Below are positions 22,201-34,600 of a stretch of 64,000 nucleotides of DNA, piece after piece (positions within the stretch are counted from its first letter, which is position 1; each line of letters starts with the position of its first letter). Both the position numbers and the translations under genes were made by a program. The stretch is from Undaria pinnatifida (Eukaryota; Sar; Phaeophyceae; Laminariales; Alariaceae), in the NCBI GenBank assembly GCA_012845835.1, contig JABAKD010000004.1:10675022-10739021 (forward strand), written 5' to 3'. Under the pieces are notes generated by a model. It was not told the origin of the DNA, did no database searches, and worked only from the letters and a program-made list of their open reading frames with translations.

Positions 22201-24653
22201 CTCCCCGCTCATGGCGAGCAAGCACGGGTGCTTTAGCACGACCTGGGAATGATTATCATTGCGCGATCAGACCGTGAGATAAGACTGGTGAGCTTCTCCT
22301 GCAACATACCGCAACCAAAAAATTATGCAAAGCCTATTGATACTAGCAAAACCTCCACCTAACAATTTCGAATGCATTTGAAAGGCCCAAGGCGCCCCTC
22401 GAAACGGAAAGCGCTTACCGAAGGCGTATCGAGCCGTATCCAGGTAGTTCCTCTCGGAAAAGTGGGTTACACTTTTGAAGAGGCAACCAACTCATAGACA
22501 AATTCGAATCTTACGATATCCACACAACACAAGCGCAAGAGCACGCGCACCTTTTTGCATTCCTCGGGCGTCATGCCAAGCCGCGGCCCCCGCAGCACAG
22601 CTATAACGCTGCAGTCTTGGCCAGGCTCGCCGTCCAGACTCCGCGCGAGCACCTCTCGCCTGCGCTCGTCCTTGCGAACAGAGGGGGATTTTCGTTGCAG
22701 CAGCGCCATCTCTCGGTCCGTGAAGCACAGCCAGCTACCCACGGTATCGACGCCATCTTCCTCGCGCTTGGGCACCGCCTTCGCCACAGATGGCATACGT
22801 ACCGCCGGTGGCATTGGTGTGTCCACGTATGTGCCTGAGCAAAACGGGTAAGTATCACACGCAGCATGCAAATAGGAGTTTCGGCATCTTCCACGATTTC
22901 GCGATTTCACAGGTGGCCAAGGCGTGTCTATGCACATGCCTGCGAAAAACGGGTATGTTTCACACGAAGCCTGCAAACATGAGTTTCGCCTAAACCCGCG
23001 ATTTCGCAACTGAGGTCTCTTTTTTACGTGAACAAACACGTCCTTGAAATATTTGTATAACAAAAAAAAAAACGCCGCGGTAACGTCTGCCTCGCGCTTG
23101 GCCACAGCGTTCGCCACCGGTGGTGTAATTCTTCCTTGTTTTTTTTGGGAGGGGCGTACTCATTTGTTGCCTCCCTTAGTCATTTGACCATTGAGCACGC
23201 ATGCCTTTCGAGACAGGGGGGGCGGGGCGGACATCTAAAAACTACTATTGATAGTATACAATTGATACCAGTACGAACAACGGCTTTGGCCAGGCATGAA
23301 CCAAGCGCTCTCTACCCCTGCGTCCCCACGGGATTGTTAATAAAATCATCATGTAATCGTGTCGCGAAAGTACTAGGGTCGTATCGTGCTGGCGTTCTGT
23401 TCCTGCTGTGAAGAGCGTTATGTAGTCGTATTATCCTTATGTTTATCTTTTTAGTTTTAGTTTTTCCTTATCGCTTTTAATCTCCAGCTAAACTCCTGAG
23501 AAGATTTACCCTCTTCAGCGACCTTCTGGGCAAGCGGTGGTCACAGCTGTCTTCCCCCCCCGTACTTGCCTTCAATTTTTTTCGCATTGAGATTCCAACC
23601 TATGATCTCGATCTCAAAAAGTTAACCGGATTACTATTAAAATAGTAGTATTCATATTGGACAACCGGGGACGACGGCTTATGTGATCGTGATATCTTTG
23701 ACTTTGTATAATACGTCATCATGAACGGTATCATGAGCAGAGCTACCATATGTTGGGAAGGTTTTCATTGTTAGCTTGCGATCGTGTTGCGCAAGTGCTG
23801 TGATCGCGTTGTAATCGTGCTATCTTGATGTGATCATGCTACTACGGCTAGACCTACGCAGGCAACGCTAGCACGATTAGGCCTACGCAGGCACACCAGC
23901 TTATGTTAGCAGCTATGTCAGGCTCGTACGTGCGCTACCGTAAACAGGTGTGTCGGGGAGTACACACTGCAACACTGCATTAGCAGTTTTATAGAAGCAG
24001 CAGTGTGACAGAGAATCTGGGTTTGAAACGCGGCACAAACACAAAATCACGAAAAACTACCAGACTACCCATCCAGCGTGCACCACACCAAACCCATCGA
24101 ACCCACCTGCAATCGCAGCAGATGTTCCCGGCGACGCATCGATCCTGTGTGAAGCAGCCCGCAGCTGCTCCTGGCGCTGTCGCCTTGGTGATGGTAACCG
24201 TCGGTTGTCGCCAGCAGGGGAGCATGCTACGCCACCGTCCTCGAGACCGTGTGTTGCATGTGTCGTCCCCAAAGTTGATGTTGGTAACTGTACTGCCGTT
24301 GATGTCGTCGTCACTGCCGAGAACAAACCAGGGTACGAGTCTCGATGTCGCCTGCGTCTGAACGACGACGAGACCCCCACCTCGCCTCCACCTAAGTCAC
24401 CTCGTTCCCTTCTTCTGCTGGCGCTGCTGCTGCTGCTACTAGCTCCCCATCGACATATCTGGGCTGCGTCACCCATGAAGTGTCGAACTGCTGTTGTGCT
24501 GCATTTTGGGCTCGCGTGGTGCGATCCATACTGATGACAATGCTGCCGCCCAGAGGAAAACGGAGGTGCCACAAACGCCTCCGAGCGAGGGCATCCTTGG
24601 TTTGCCTCCCACCAACAACCCCACGCGCAGAGCTGCTTGAGAAGAGGGAGCAT
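19286..24653 (-). CDS. mTERF-repeat protein, organelle-targeted (probable plastid)
   Basis: Five exons, 535 aa: 24653-24107, 22834-22551, 22242-22003, 20671-20522 and 19672-19286 (TAG/TAA-type stop at the end). Phases are 1, 0, 0, 0 and agree at every junction. Donors are GTGGGT, GTGCGC, GTGAGT and GTATTA. Residues 270-500 are tandem helical mTERF units with the usual Leu/Pro pattern, for example L-K-Q-P-R-L-L-S-N-N, T-L-P-A-L-F-G-Y-S and S-N-P-R-L-L-G-A-S-I-E. Several introns fall at unit boundaries. mTERF proteins bind organellar nucleic acid and act in transcription termination, initiation or RNA maturation. The N-terminus is Ser/Arg-rich and low in acids; S-E-A-F27-V-A-P-P resembles the ochrophyte plastid cleavage motif, though the hydrophobic stretch before it is short. 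Exon 1 was chosen by phase and by that motif. Which organelle, and any upstream exon, remain open. Confidence 0.88.
20831..20902 (-). pseudogene. Decayed copy of mTERF exon 4 5' half in intron 3
   Basis: About 70 bp match 20607-20674, including the AG|GTGTTG acceptor junction. On the minus strand it still reads V-L-H-L-G-K-E-R-K-L-A-V-T-I-G-W-F-Q-E-T-L-G (compare V-L-N-L-S-V-E-R-K-L-A-V in the real exon), and then homology stops. It is not used in the assembled reading frame. Confidence 0.75.
21107..21358. repeat. Tandem duplication, two units of about 127 bp, in mTERF intron 3
   Basis: The units (21107-21233 and 21234-21358) each run from TTGGTAAGGCCTGnCnTAGG through GGAAGACG and CAGCCGCCGTTGTC to GGTGCATTCTCAACAA. 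Divergence is about 10 percent by eye. Confidence 0.88.
22905..23117 (-). pseudogene. Decayed partial copies of mTERF exon 2 edge in intron 1
   Basis: Around 22913-23000, a sequence resembling the exon 2 acceptor and first codons recurs (TACCCGTTTTTCGCAG followed by a V/I-D-T-P-like frame). At 23077-23117, another piece matches the part encoding V-A-K-A-V-P-K-R-E-E-D. Both remain open in frame with exon 2 but are not needed for the phase-consistent gene model. Confidence 0.6.
23530..23600 (-). mobile_element. SINE-like element, tail-only copy
   Basis: CAAGCGGTGGTCACAGCTGT, C run, TTGCCTTCAATTTTT and CGCA match the tail of the element at 46500-46765 in the same orientation. The tRNA-like head is absent. 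Confidence 0.55.
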
Positions 24654-27600
24654 TATTTTCGTTGTCTCAGTCTTGCCCGTTTTGGACTTTGGACGCAATG
24701 AGGGGTTTCCGAATCATGTTTTGGATGCATGTATGCGGGACTAGGGGACACAATCCATATCAACCTGGGAAAGGATTTGGCACCACCGGCACCAATACAC
24801 GACAAGGCACATGAGTCCATAGAGGCAATGGGTCCCCTTCGAGCTGCGAGTATCCCGGGTTGTGCGAGGATCGGGGGGGGGGGGGACTTCGGGGCAGTAG
24901 AAATAACAGCATTTGCGTTCTTCTTGCATCGTTTCGTACGGCCTGCTGAGGAAGATACTGCGACCCGGAGGACGAGTTTATTGGTACATTTTACCAATAT
25001 CTTGACGGGCAGGCTCTGCATTTAATATTTTCATGAATGATTTGTACTGCTGTGGTACAGGGTTGTTCGCACGCCAAGGTGATACTCGAGCACCCGTACC
25101 TGGTATTAATAGTACGTACTGCTGTACAACACAGCGCAGAAACATTGTCGTTAAAGATTTTCAACAATTATTAGAATAATTGAGTCATCTCGTCATTTTC
25201 GTGCATACGTATGAGCCCACAGGTAGTACGCAGTACGCACTCAACCTCTTTGTGTGAGGGGAGTATCATACTCTGGATAGGCTCCTTGCATCGCATTCAT
25301 ACTTCGGGCATCAAGTTTATCACCCCCCCCCCCGATTTACAAGCAGGGGCAGAATCTATAGTCTGATCCGTGGGGCGAGTAAATCAATCGCCATTTTTTT
25401 CTTGCGTCTTCGCCCTTTTGCCCCAGGAGTCCCCTCAGCAGCAGCAGTTATAATAGCAGAAGCGGGCGGCAACAAGAAACTTGGACCTGGGAATGGAGGC
25501 ACTGACAGGAAGGTCCAGCCTTCTGCCGCCGTTATAATGATGTCGTGAACAGATCATTCTATAGCAACCAGTTTGCAAAAAGTACGCATACAGTCTACAG
25601 CAAGCAGCAATGATATATAGTGTATGGGGTACGCAAAGGAAAGGTTACCCGCATCTCCACACCTCTGAGCTTTTAGCAGGAACCCGGAACCAGCATCGCT
25701 GTTCACCCGCCTAGGTAGGTGGACTCCGATTAAAGTGTAAGAGACGGAAGCATAGGAGTATTACATGTTATATGGTGGCGTTCCCAGTTTCCGCATGCAT
25801 GCACGTCCTCTACATGTCGATAGAAAACCCGGTAGACATCCCCGGATTCCGCCCGACCAGACGTCACAGCTCCCCCCCCTCTTCCCCGCAGACCTGAAGA
25901 GGTTTTCGTTGGTTCACATCGTTTTTTTTGTTTTTAGGAACGACCGGTTGCACCCATATATCTCCACTACGGGCAAAGCGACTGGAAAGTATTTTAATCG
26001 GTCAACCCTGCAAGTGGCAGGACTGCTTCCAGCCCACTACTCCCTCTGCAAGCGGGGGCAGACGGTCCAGGCCGGGGCTATTGCTCAACGCAACGGGAAC
26101 ATACTCAGAACGCCTGAGTAAGGTTTTCTCCAAAACTCTCGTTTCGTGCATGCAATTTTGAGAAATAAAACCACGCGAAGATACGGCCGGTCGCAAGTGC
26201 ATGTAGTGATCAGTGATTGTGTTGGTTGGTAGGGGTATTCGATGTCTGCTGCTGACTGCGCTGCTTGTTGCCAAAACAATCACAAACACAACATACAGCC
26301 GTGCCCGTTTTTTCTGCTTGAGGCGTTTGAGCCATGAAACGGTTTCATGGCGTTTGGTACCGGGGCATCCCAAGAAGCGGATATCCACACCTCCCGCATA
26401 TCGATGTCCCTGAAGTTGGCACAAGCCGGGGGCCAGCATCGCTGTACACCTGGCCAGAGGCAGCATAGGTGGACCCACATCAAAGAAACAAGAGCAAAAG
26501 ATACAGATCGACACTACTAGTTTCGGTGCCGTTCCCAGGTCCCGCATACATGCCTACATGTCAGTCGGAAACCCGGGAGGGTATCCCAGGATCCCCTTTA
26601 CGGCACAAGTGGTTGTTCTCCATATATATCCTAGCCCGTGGTCACAAAACAAGCTCCAACAGTCACTCTGCAGCTGTAGAATACCCCAAAAAAGAGTATT
26701 AGTCTAGACTATACCCATGTGTTCTTCCAAAACCAACTGCAATCCAAGCGGTTTGAAGCAACAAGAACTCGAAAAAGGCAGTGGTTTGCTTCCGACAAAT
26801 CTCAGCCTGGCTTTAACGTGTTATTTGTCCTACTACTTGCAGCTGGTGTCCTGTCACGGGCTTGGTGAGCACATGCTTTCTTCAGAAGTAACTACAGTAC
26901 CGCGAGCCGCGACGAGGGAAGAAAATGCTGCACACTTCTCGCGATGACATTTAAGAAGGGCATGCAACGTCTCCATGGGAAGGGGGCGGGAGCGCCTGCT
27001 ATGCGACCCCGCCTTTAAGTTTCGAAGGGGGGAGGCTGAAGAAAGCAGGGCAACAATATTAGAAAAAATGGGCACAAAGAAAACCCTTGGGCTGCGTAGT
27101 CAGCGATGACGATGAAGCCAAACATAAGTTAATGATATGGACTATGGCGAAAAATTGTGCCTCGGCAGAAGAGCCCTACCGGGCCACACACCTCTGGGCG
27201 CGTTATGGCGGGAATTTCTTGTCACCTATGCAGTGCCAGTGAGTATGATCGTATTTCTCTGAAGCGGAGATCAAGGGGGCTTTGTTCGCGCTGGGTAGGA
27301 GTTTAAGTGAACACCTATGACTACTGCTGTTGCACTACTTCATTCAGTATATTTTCCCATTGTACGCTGTATCTGGGCGCTGCCGCCAAAATAATCATCT
27401 ACATGTACACCTACCTAGTGTAAGCAAGGCTAAACTATCTTGATCATAGGCCCCTCTACAATAATATAGTACCAACCGCCGCAGGGCATATTTCACCAAA
27501 ACTGACGAACACGATCCCGCTGCATTCTGAGCGTTGATACAAAATTAAGTAATTCCAACACGGCTTCTCACATTCGGACGCACTGCTCCACTGCATGAAA

Positions 27601-28914
27601 CACGCCAGTATAATAGAGGCCTACGCCAAAACTTGACCAATTGAACAATAGCGCAAGTCTTGCCCACGAAATTGAATTGGAGTCAGGCAGGAGAAGTTGT
27701 CGCTACTAGGAAGTCGGGTGAAGTAGGATGTTTTTCGATTAACTGGGGGTCGTAAATTTGCGTTGGTTAGTTTGTATAATTTGGAGTATAGCTTATTATG
27801 TGAACGTGAATCTCGGTCGGCGGTCGTAAAGCGTCGGTCGCGGTTATGCAGTCTGCTTCAGTCAGCTTGAAAGGGGTCCGTTTACGTTAAGGTGCCGTGA
27901 CGCGTGTTGCGATATAAAGGTAGTACTTTCCGGCTGAACTGTTTTCTGAATGACGGGCGCCTTGACGTAAGTTCGTCGGGAAATTCGTTCATTTTTAAAA
28001 CCAACTTTCGTTGTGCTCCTAGGCCATGGTATTTTCCGTTCCGGTAGAGTACTTTCGGTTTTTTCCGGAAGCATGTTTTGGATGTACATGAAATAATAGA
28101 CAAAATAGTATATATAATTATGTACTCAGTATATAATAATGCATATAATAATGTATATATTATAGGTATAGAGATCCTCACGCGAAGAGCCCCAGAAAAA
28201 AAATGGTGCACCTGAATCGTAGCACGCCCTGTGTAGCTATTAAACTCGCCTTCGCTTGAGTAGTATTAACAGTATAAGTGACATACCAGGTAAGCATTAA
28301 AAAAGTCTAATACCAGCCACCGATAAAGCACTGAAGGCCTCGACGCCGCTCACAGGCAAAACACGTATGCGGTAATCGAGCCAACTAGAAAAAAACACCA
28401 GCATAACTCTTGGTCGCCAAGTGTATTAGAAGTCCCCAGACGCGTGCCATCATCGGGCAATTTAGCAAAACTCGTTCGAGTTAAAAGTTCGCCTTCATAG
28501 GATTGTGATAATTTTGGTACCCAATACCTGCTACCGGTACCCAACCCGTACAACGTTGCACACATCGAACAGATCACGATAGACACAATCTGGGTCCTCT
28601 ACTTGCCTCTGTGAAATGAGGTGCACGAGTAGCATCATACATATCCCACCCATCAAGCGTTGTGCGCAAGCATCGCACGGATCCCACCGGCGAAAGCACG
28701 ATCTAGATCGTGCAGATACTGCAAATCAGGGATATAGCCGCCCCTAAACACCAAGAACAATGAACTTGGGAAAATGATCTGATCTGTCTCATGTTTTTTA
28801 TTTTTACGCTCTGTGAAGTGCTAACCCTACCACTACGTGTGCTGCAAAATTGAAAAGCACACTAAATCCAAGCAATGTGTTTCCCAAACGTGAGTGAACT
28901 TCTAAAGGCGTTAA
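24654..28914. other. Intergenic region, about 4.3 kb
   Basis: It separates two minus-strand genes. It contains a direct duplication of about 180 bp (near 25690-25870 and 26416-26600, sharing CAGCATCGCTGT, TGCCGTTCCCAG/GGCGTTCCCAG and ACATGTC), a diverged inverted copy of the MITE-like family (about 27905-28060) and an AT-rich stretch near 28090-28170. Presumably the mTERF promoter lies just above 24653. No gene was assembled. Confidence 0.5.
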
Positions 28915-31568
28915 TCAGTCATTGCCTGCGGATATGCTCGCTAAAATGCGGTCCACCGCGTCGCTAAACCCGTTAAACCCGCCCGGCGTCAACGGCACCC
29001 CGCTCGACATCCTTTTCACCAGCATGCTGGCTACGTCCCTCAGATCTTTGTCCGCTATCCCCGCAGAGGAGCTTGCCACAGGAGCAGCGGGACAGACCCC
29101 AGGCGCCGAAGGCGCCGCAGGCGCCGCAGCTGCCGCAGCCGAGGATGTCGGCACCCCCCCCCCTGCCTCCGTCGCCGACGCAACATTGCCGGAGAAGCCT
29201 TTGTCGAATGACGTGGGCATAGACCCCGCCGCTGCTGTCAGGGATTCTCTGGCCCCGCTCCTCTCCACCGCAGAAACTTCACCGTTTCCGGCGGCAGTCG
29301 GTGAACTGATAGTGCTTGGGACGGTGTCAGTCGGTGCATTGACAGTGCTTGGGACGGTGTCAGTCGGTGCACTGATAGTGCTTGGGACGGCGGCAGTCGG
29401 CGTGGAGGGCGCTAGCGGTTCGGGTGGTGTCGTCGGACCGTCCACACCTTGCAGTTTTCGTGCCGTCTCGTAGTAGTCGATGCGCTTGCGGTCGACCTGA
29501 GAAATAGTGAGGGGGAGAGGGAGGGAGGTAGGGAGGGGTAAGTCATGAGGGGCGACTGGGCATGTACATTAAAGAAGCGTATAATGTTCCACAGACGTTG
29601 ACTCAACGTCGTAACGTTTTTTTCAGCTGTTTAAAATCCGTGCCTTACTGCAACATGACCCCACAACTATTCCACGCAACCGTTGTCCCCAACATTGTGC
29701 CAAACACGTGGGTACAGTTTCAATGGGCCACAGACCAAAAACAACACTCCCCAAATGCCGAATAGGCAGAGATCAAGAAACTCCTTGCCGTGCCGCAATG
29801 GTTGGCGGAAGATACACCGAAATCGTCATTTTCGTTGTTGTCACTGTTCGTACCTCCCTAAGGAGTCAACAACGATAAACAAGACTGCGTGTCACGGGTC
29901 TCGGTTCGCAACCGGTTGAAGGTTTGGCGTCAGCCCCGAAATAGAAACGCGTCCGTACATTTGTTGGACGCCCCATTTTTTTACTTCTTATTACAAGGCG
30001 AAGGTAGCCACCCATCCCCTACCTCACGTGTTTGCGGTAGCGGTTCTAGGCCACGGCTTTAACGTGAGCTCGTTTTGCGGCATCACCTAAAGGTTATCAC
30101 TCAAATGTGTGGCAACAGCAACACGCATCCTGTGTAATGGTAAATCTCACCTTCTTGCCCTCTAGCCCTCCCCAGTCTCGCTGCTCCAGCATTTTCTGGA
30201 GTTCGCCGGCCCCCACCTCGGTCAGCACCTCTTCGTTTTGCTTGTAGACTAGCCCCGTGGGGATAGACTTTTGCGCCAGGCGCACCTGCGTGTGGTGCCG
30301 AAAAAAATAAAAGAAGCTATTACACCGATGACAATGGGAGGCCGATAGTTTCGCCAAAAAGTTTGCAAAGTTTTTTGGGGGGTATTTGCTGAAAGATTCC
30401 AGGGACCGTCGCTATGGGGGAATTTTTTTTGTTTTTTTTTTTGCTCTGTTTTGGGTCATGGGGTCCAACAGGTCAATTTGTCTATTTTGCAAGCCTTGAT
30501 CAACACTGCCCACCAAACACGATTGACCTTCGATCTCGAGATAGCGACAACCCATGGTCACCCCTCTTCGTTCCGGACAAGGCCACATTAGTGTAGGTGA
30601 CAGCGATGAAGAGTCCATCTCGATCCTTGCCCTAGGGCGTGAGAGGTTGCTTGTGCTGTCCTGTGGTCTTCCGTGAAATCCTCTCAAAACTCTATTTTTC
30701 GCCCGTTGGGAGACGATAGAGAGCGCTTTGTCTCAGTTTTCTACACACTAGCCGCCAAGTGTGTTTGTAACAGAAGCCTGATCGGCGCCCGCCACAAATC
30801 ACCGGCCGTAGATTGAGCTCTGTACACCAAGGGGGAGTCGGAGCCCCTAACAAGCTCGCCACGTTCAGAGTCACGACGCTGTCGTTGTTTTCGTCGAACG
30901 AAGAGTGTGAAGAACACGAAATTGCGCCGCTTCTAATCCAAGATCTGCTTGAGAATTTCTCAGGTGTTGGCCAAGATCGCCGCGAGAAATCGTTTTTTTT
31001 CCGTAATTCTGGAAAGATTAAAAAAACAATTCTACCAAATTGGGTCCATAGGCGACCGTTAGTTTGACTGGGATCTTCATTTAAACTTTTGGCCTTCCAT
31101 TGTCACCGGTCTTAATATAACTTACCTATGGACAAGTGGGTGCGGTGGAAAAAGAGCGAAAACAGCTGTTACATGCCGTGAGATCGTGACCGCCCCCCCG
31201 ATGAAAAACGACGCACACACGAAATGTGATCGGCTGACAACGAAGAATATGACGACAACGAAAACACCAACCCTCACACGACGAACAACATCAACAGCAA
31301 CCACACCATACCAACACCCACAACTCCATCAACAAAAACACCGATACCAGCACCAACACCGACACCAACACCAGCAATAATAACAGCAACAGCAAAAGCG
31401 ACAGCACCAACACCAACACCAACAGCAACAGCATCAGCAACAGCGACAGCAACAGCGACAGCAACAGCAACACCGACACCGACACCGACACCAACACCAA
31501 CACCAACACCAACACCAACAACACCACCAACAACACCACTACCATCACCACCACCAAAAACACTACAA

Positions 31569-31603
<35 letters not shown>

Positions 31604-34600
31604 CCGACACCGACACCGACACCAACACCAACACCAACACCAGCACCAACAACAACACCACCACCAAAACCACCACCACCACCACCACCACCATCAACAA
31701 CAACAACACCCGACGCCACCACCACCACCAACCACAACCCCAGCATCAACACAATCACCAACACCACCACCAGTGCCAACCCTATCACCATCAAAAGCAA
31801 CGACAACAGCATCATCAGAACCAACACCCCAACCACCAACCCCACCCCCAACGCGAACACCACCAACAACAACAACTAGAACAAGAACAATACCAAGAAC
31901 GATAACAAGAATAACAACGGTACTACTATCACGCCACCCGCCGAATAATATCCCACCTGGTTAGTTCTGAGGATGTTGATCATCGGGAACGGAGACCGGC
32001 GCGCGAAATTCGCCGCATCTCCGCTACCAATGCGGTCTCGCCCATCCCTGCAGCAAGCAACACAACAGCACAACACAACCAGCAAAACCGAGCAGCGGCC
32101 AGAAAGAAGCGGCGACGCTCAGCACAAGCGGTTTGCATGCCTCTGGAACGCTCGAGGTACCAAACCTGTTCGTCTGGTTTTAGTAAGCACCGGGATTTGT
32201 TACTTCTGGATACCAATGCTTAGTTTTGGTGCCTAATTGCGTGCCCTTGCACCACGGAAGAAAGGATCGACCAAACACTACGGCTATGATTTGGTTGGAC
32301 TTAATTCACGCCTACAGCAGTCATTCCCCCATTCGCCGGAGGATTAAAACGGAAAAACGGAGAAAAAAATGGGTAGGGGAAGTAGACCAACCAACTGAGT
32401 TGAAGTCGTTCTCGATATAAAACACAGCACGAGCCTTTAACGCAGTTCGTAGTCAAGACGCAAAAACGCAAAGGTCCGTACATTACCCCACGCACCCACA
32501 GTAGTTCTGGCAATTACAATACCTAGCCAGGAAACACCTAGCCAGGAAACAACTAATCGGAGGCTTTAAGTGAACCAAGACACACAATCAGTCCTACCAA
32601 AACGCATGCTACGGTAGGGAAGCAAGTGCCTATATAAGTATGTTGTGGACTCGTGCTGGGATTACCCCTTTTTTACGATTCTCCGCCACGACGGGGGGAG
32701 AGCGAACCGTCCCAGTGAGGGCGTCTTCCCCCACCGCCCGCTTCTCGGGCTTGCAGACAAGAACATAGTGTCCACCACCACCACGTACATCTTATTTGCT
32801 CAGGCAGTCAGATATTGAATGTTTGGATTTCGTTCTTGCGTCACTCCCCTAGGCACTTCCCGGAGGGGAACCTTGTATGTTACGAATCCTCACCCGATGA
32901 TTTCTAAGGCCACACAAACATTGACTTAAACAAAAAAATGAAAGGGCAAACTGTGGGATAGTAGTCCCGAAGCAGGTAGATCTACCTATTCGTTCAGTTC
33001 GGGGTGTGGAGACACACCGAGGCGGGGTTGTGTGGCGTTACCACGCTCTCGGGAGTCAGCAACGAGACGCAATCTCAGAGAGCCCTTCAGCCGAGGATAC
33101 AGACAGGGAAGGTCTTGAAGAATTATAGTGACAACGAGGCGGTGCGGTCTAGGGGATAAGACCTGGTATCCACAAAACCCGACGAGAGATCTCATGATAT
33201 TAAGCTATACAACGAATAAGATTACGAAGCACAAATGGGGTTCGATTTGAAGGATGTTGAAGGATGTTGACTAGTTCCTTACGCGAGGAGCCTAGCCAGT
33301 CACGGATTTCTTTGCCAAAAAGCGCTACCTCTACCGAAGCACACGTCCAAACACCCACCTGAATGCGTACTGGGGGTGGAAGAAGACGAGCTGGATATCG
33401 TCCTCCAAATGGAGGGCTTCCAGCGGCTGGGTCAGCCTGCAGCACCGCCAAGAGGGAAGGGCTGTGAGTTGGTTTACCTCCACGGCTTGTTATTGTAGCT
33501 GTGGGCGCATGCTACTATTGGTGCCCAGCTTTTTCCCCTGTAAGGTTCTTGGCTTGAGGAGTTCCATACCCCACCCACAAATTGTTCTTGATAGCAATGC
33601 AAGCGAAACCCGGTGACAGTACCTTGGCTTACAGTAGGTATGCAAAACAAAAAAACGTTTTTTTTTAATAATATTTCCGCGATTTCCGCGATTTGGGTTG
33701 GAGTCCCGAAGTTCATAACAACAAAAAAAATCGCCATAAAAGTGCTACCTATTTATCGTAGCACGGGTCTGGGTGGCGAAGCGAAGTAAGCCTCGTCTTT
33801 CGAAAAAAAAAGACACGCACCTCGGGCCAGAAACGCGTCAGTCAGATGCAAAAACGCATTACTCCCGCAAGAGTACCTGGCGTTACTAATTACAATACCT
33901 AATAGCCAACTAACAACGAGCCGGCGACTTAGAATCAGCCAACTCCCAGCCTAATTGCGATACCTAGCTAGCTAACTAATAACTAGCCGGCGAGTTAGAA
34001 TCAGCCAACTCCCAGCCTAATTGCAATACCTAGCTAGCCAACAAATAACTAGTCGGCGACTTGTAGTCAGGGAACTCCCAGCCCTAGGAACGGGAGTACA
34101 ATACGGGTCTCCCAATATAAGGCGGTCTGAATAAGGCGCATCCCTGTACAAGTCGGTCAAAATCGCTTGGCACGACTGAGGAATTGCACTCCTAACCTGG
34201 AGTGAATAAGGCGGGTTCCCCCAATAAGGCGGGGTCACATCGCTCTCGCACAATACCGCCTACATGGAGGAGCCCTAGTGTACATACATACAGAGCATGC
34301 TCCCGTTAACCCTTTGGGGGAAAAAAAAGAACGCATTCAAAGTAACTGAGATATGCGGCCTTATCCACCGTCTAGGGTGAGCGCTCAGCAGGATGTGTAC
34401 GCACTACGATGCCGCCTTCCTGTGGTACAACTTCTTGAATTGCACTTCGAAACACGAACTGCTAACCTCTTACGCCAGTCGCCCAATATACTTCGTGTGG
34501 TCTATGCTGAAACGTTCAATTTATTTCGTCAGTATTTTGATCATATGTTTCCTTCTGAAGTTTTTGGGGGGTCCATGTATGGCGACCGAAAATGCACAGG

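Noticed and set aside
26002..26547. Minus-strand ATG ORF of 181 codons
   Set aside because: It crosses one copy of a direct repeat, is Cys/His/Arg-biased without domains, and has no splice partners; most likely chance.
31291..31875. Long ORFs across the triplet tract (Leu/Val-rich or Thr/Pro-rich)
   Set aside because: These are compositional artefacts of a simple repeat inside an intron.
33888..34084. CRISPR-like regularly spaced repeat
   Set aside because: This is a eukaryotic intron; the units are contiguous tandem repeats without unique spacers.
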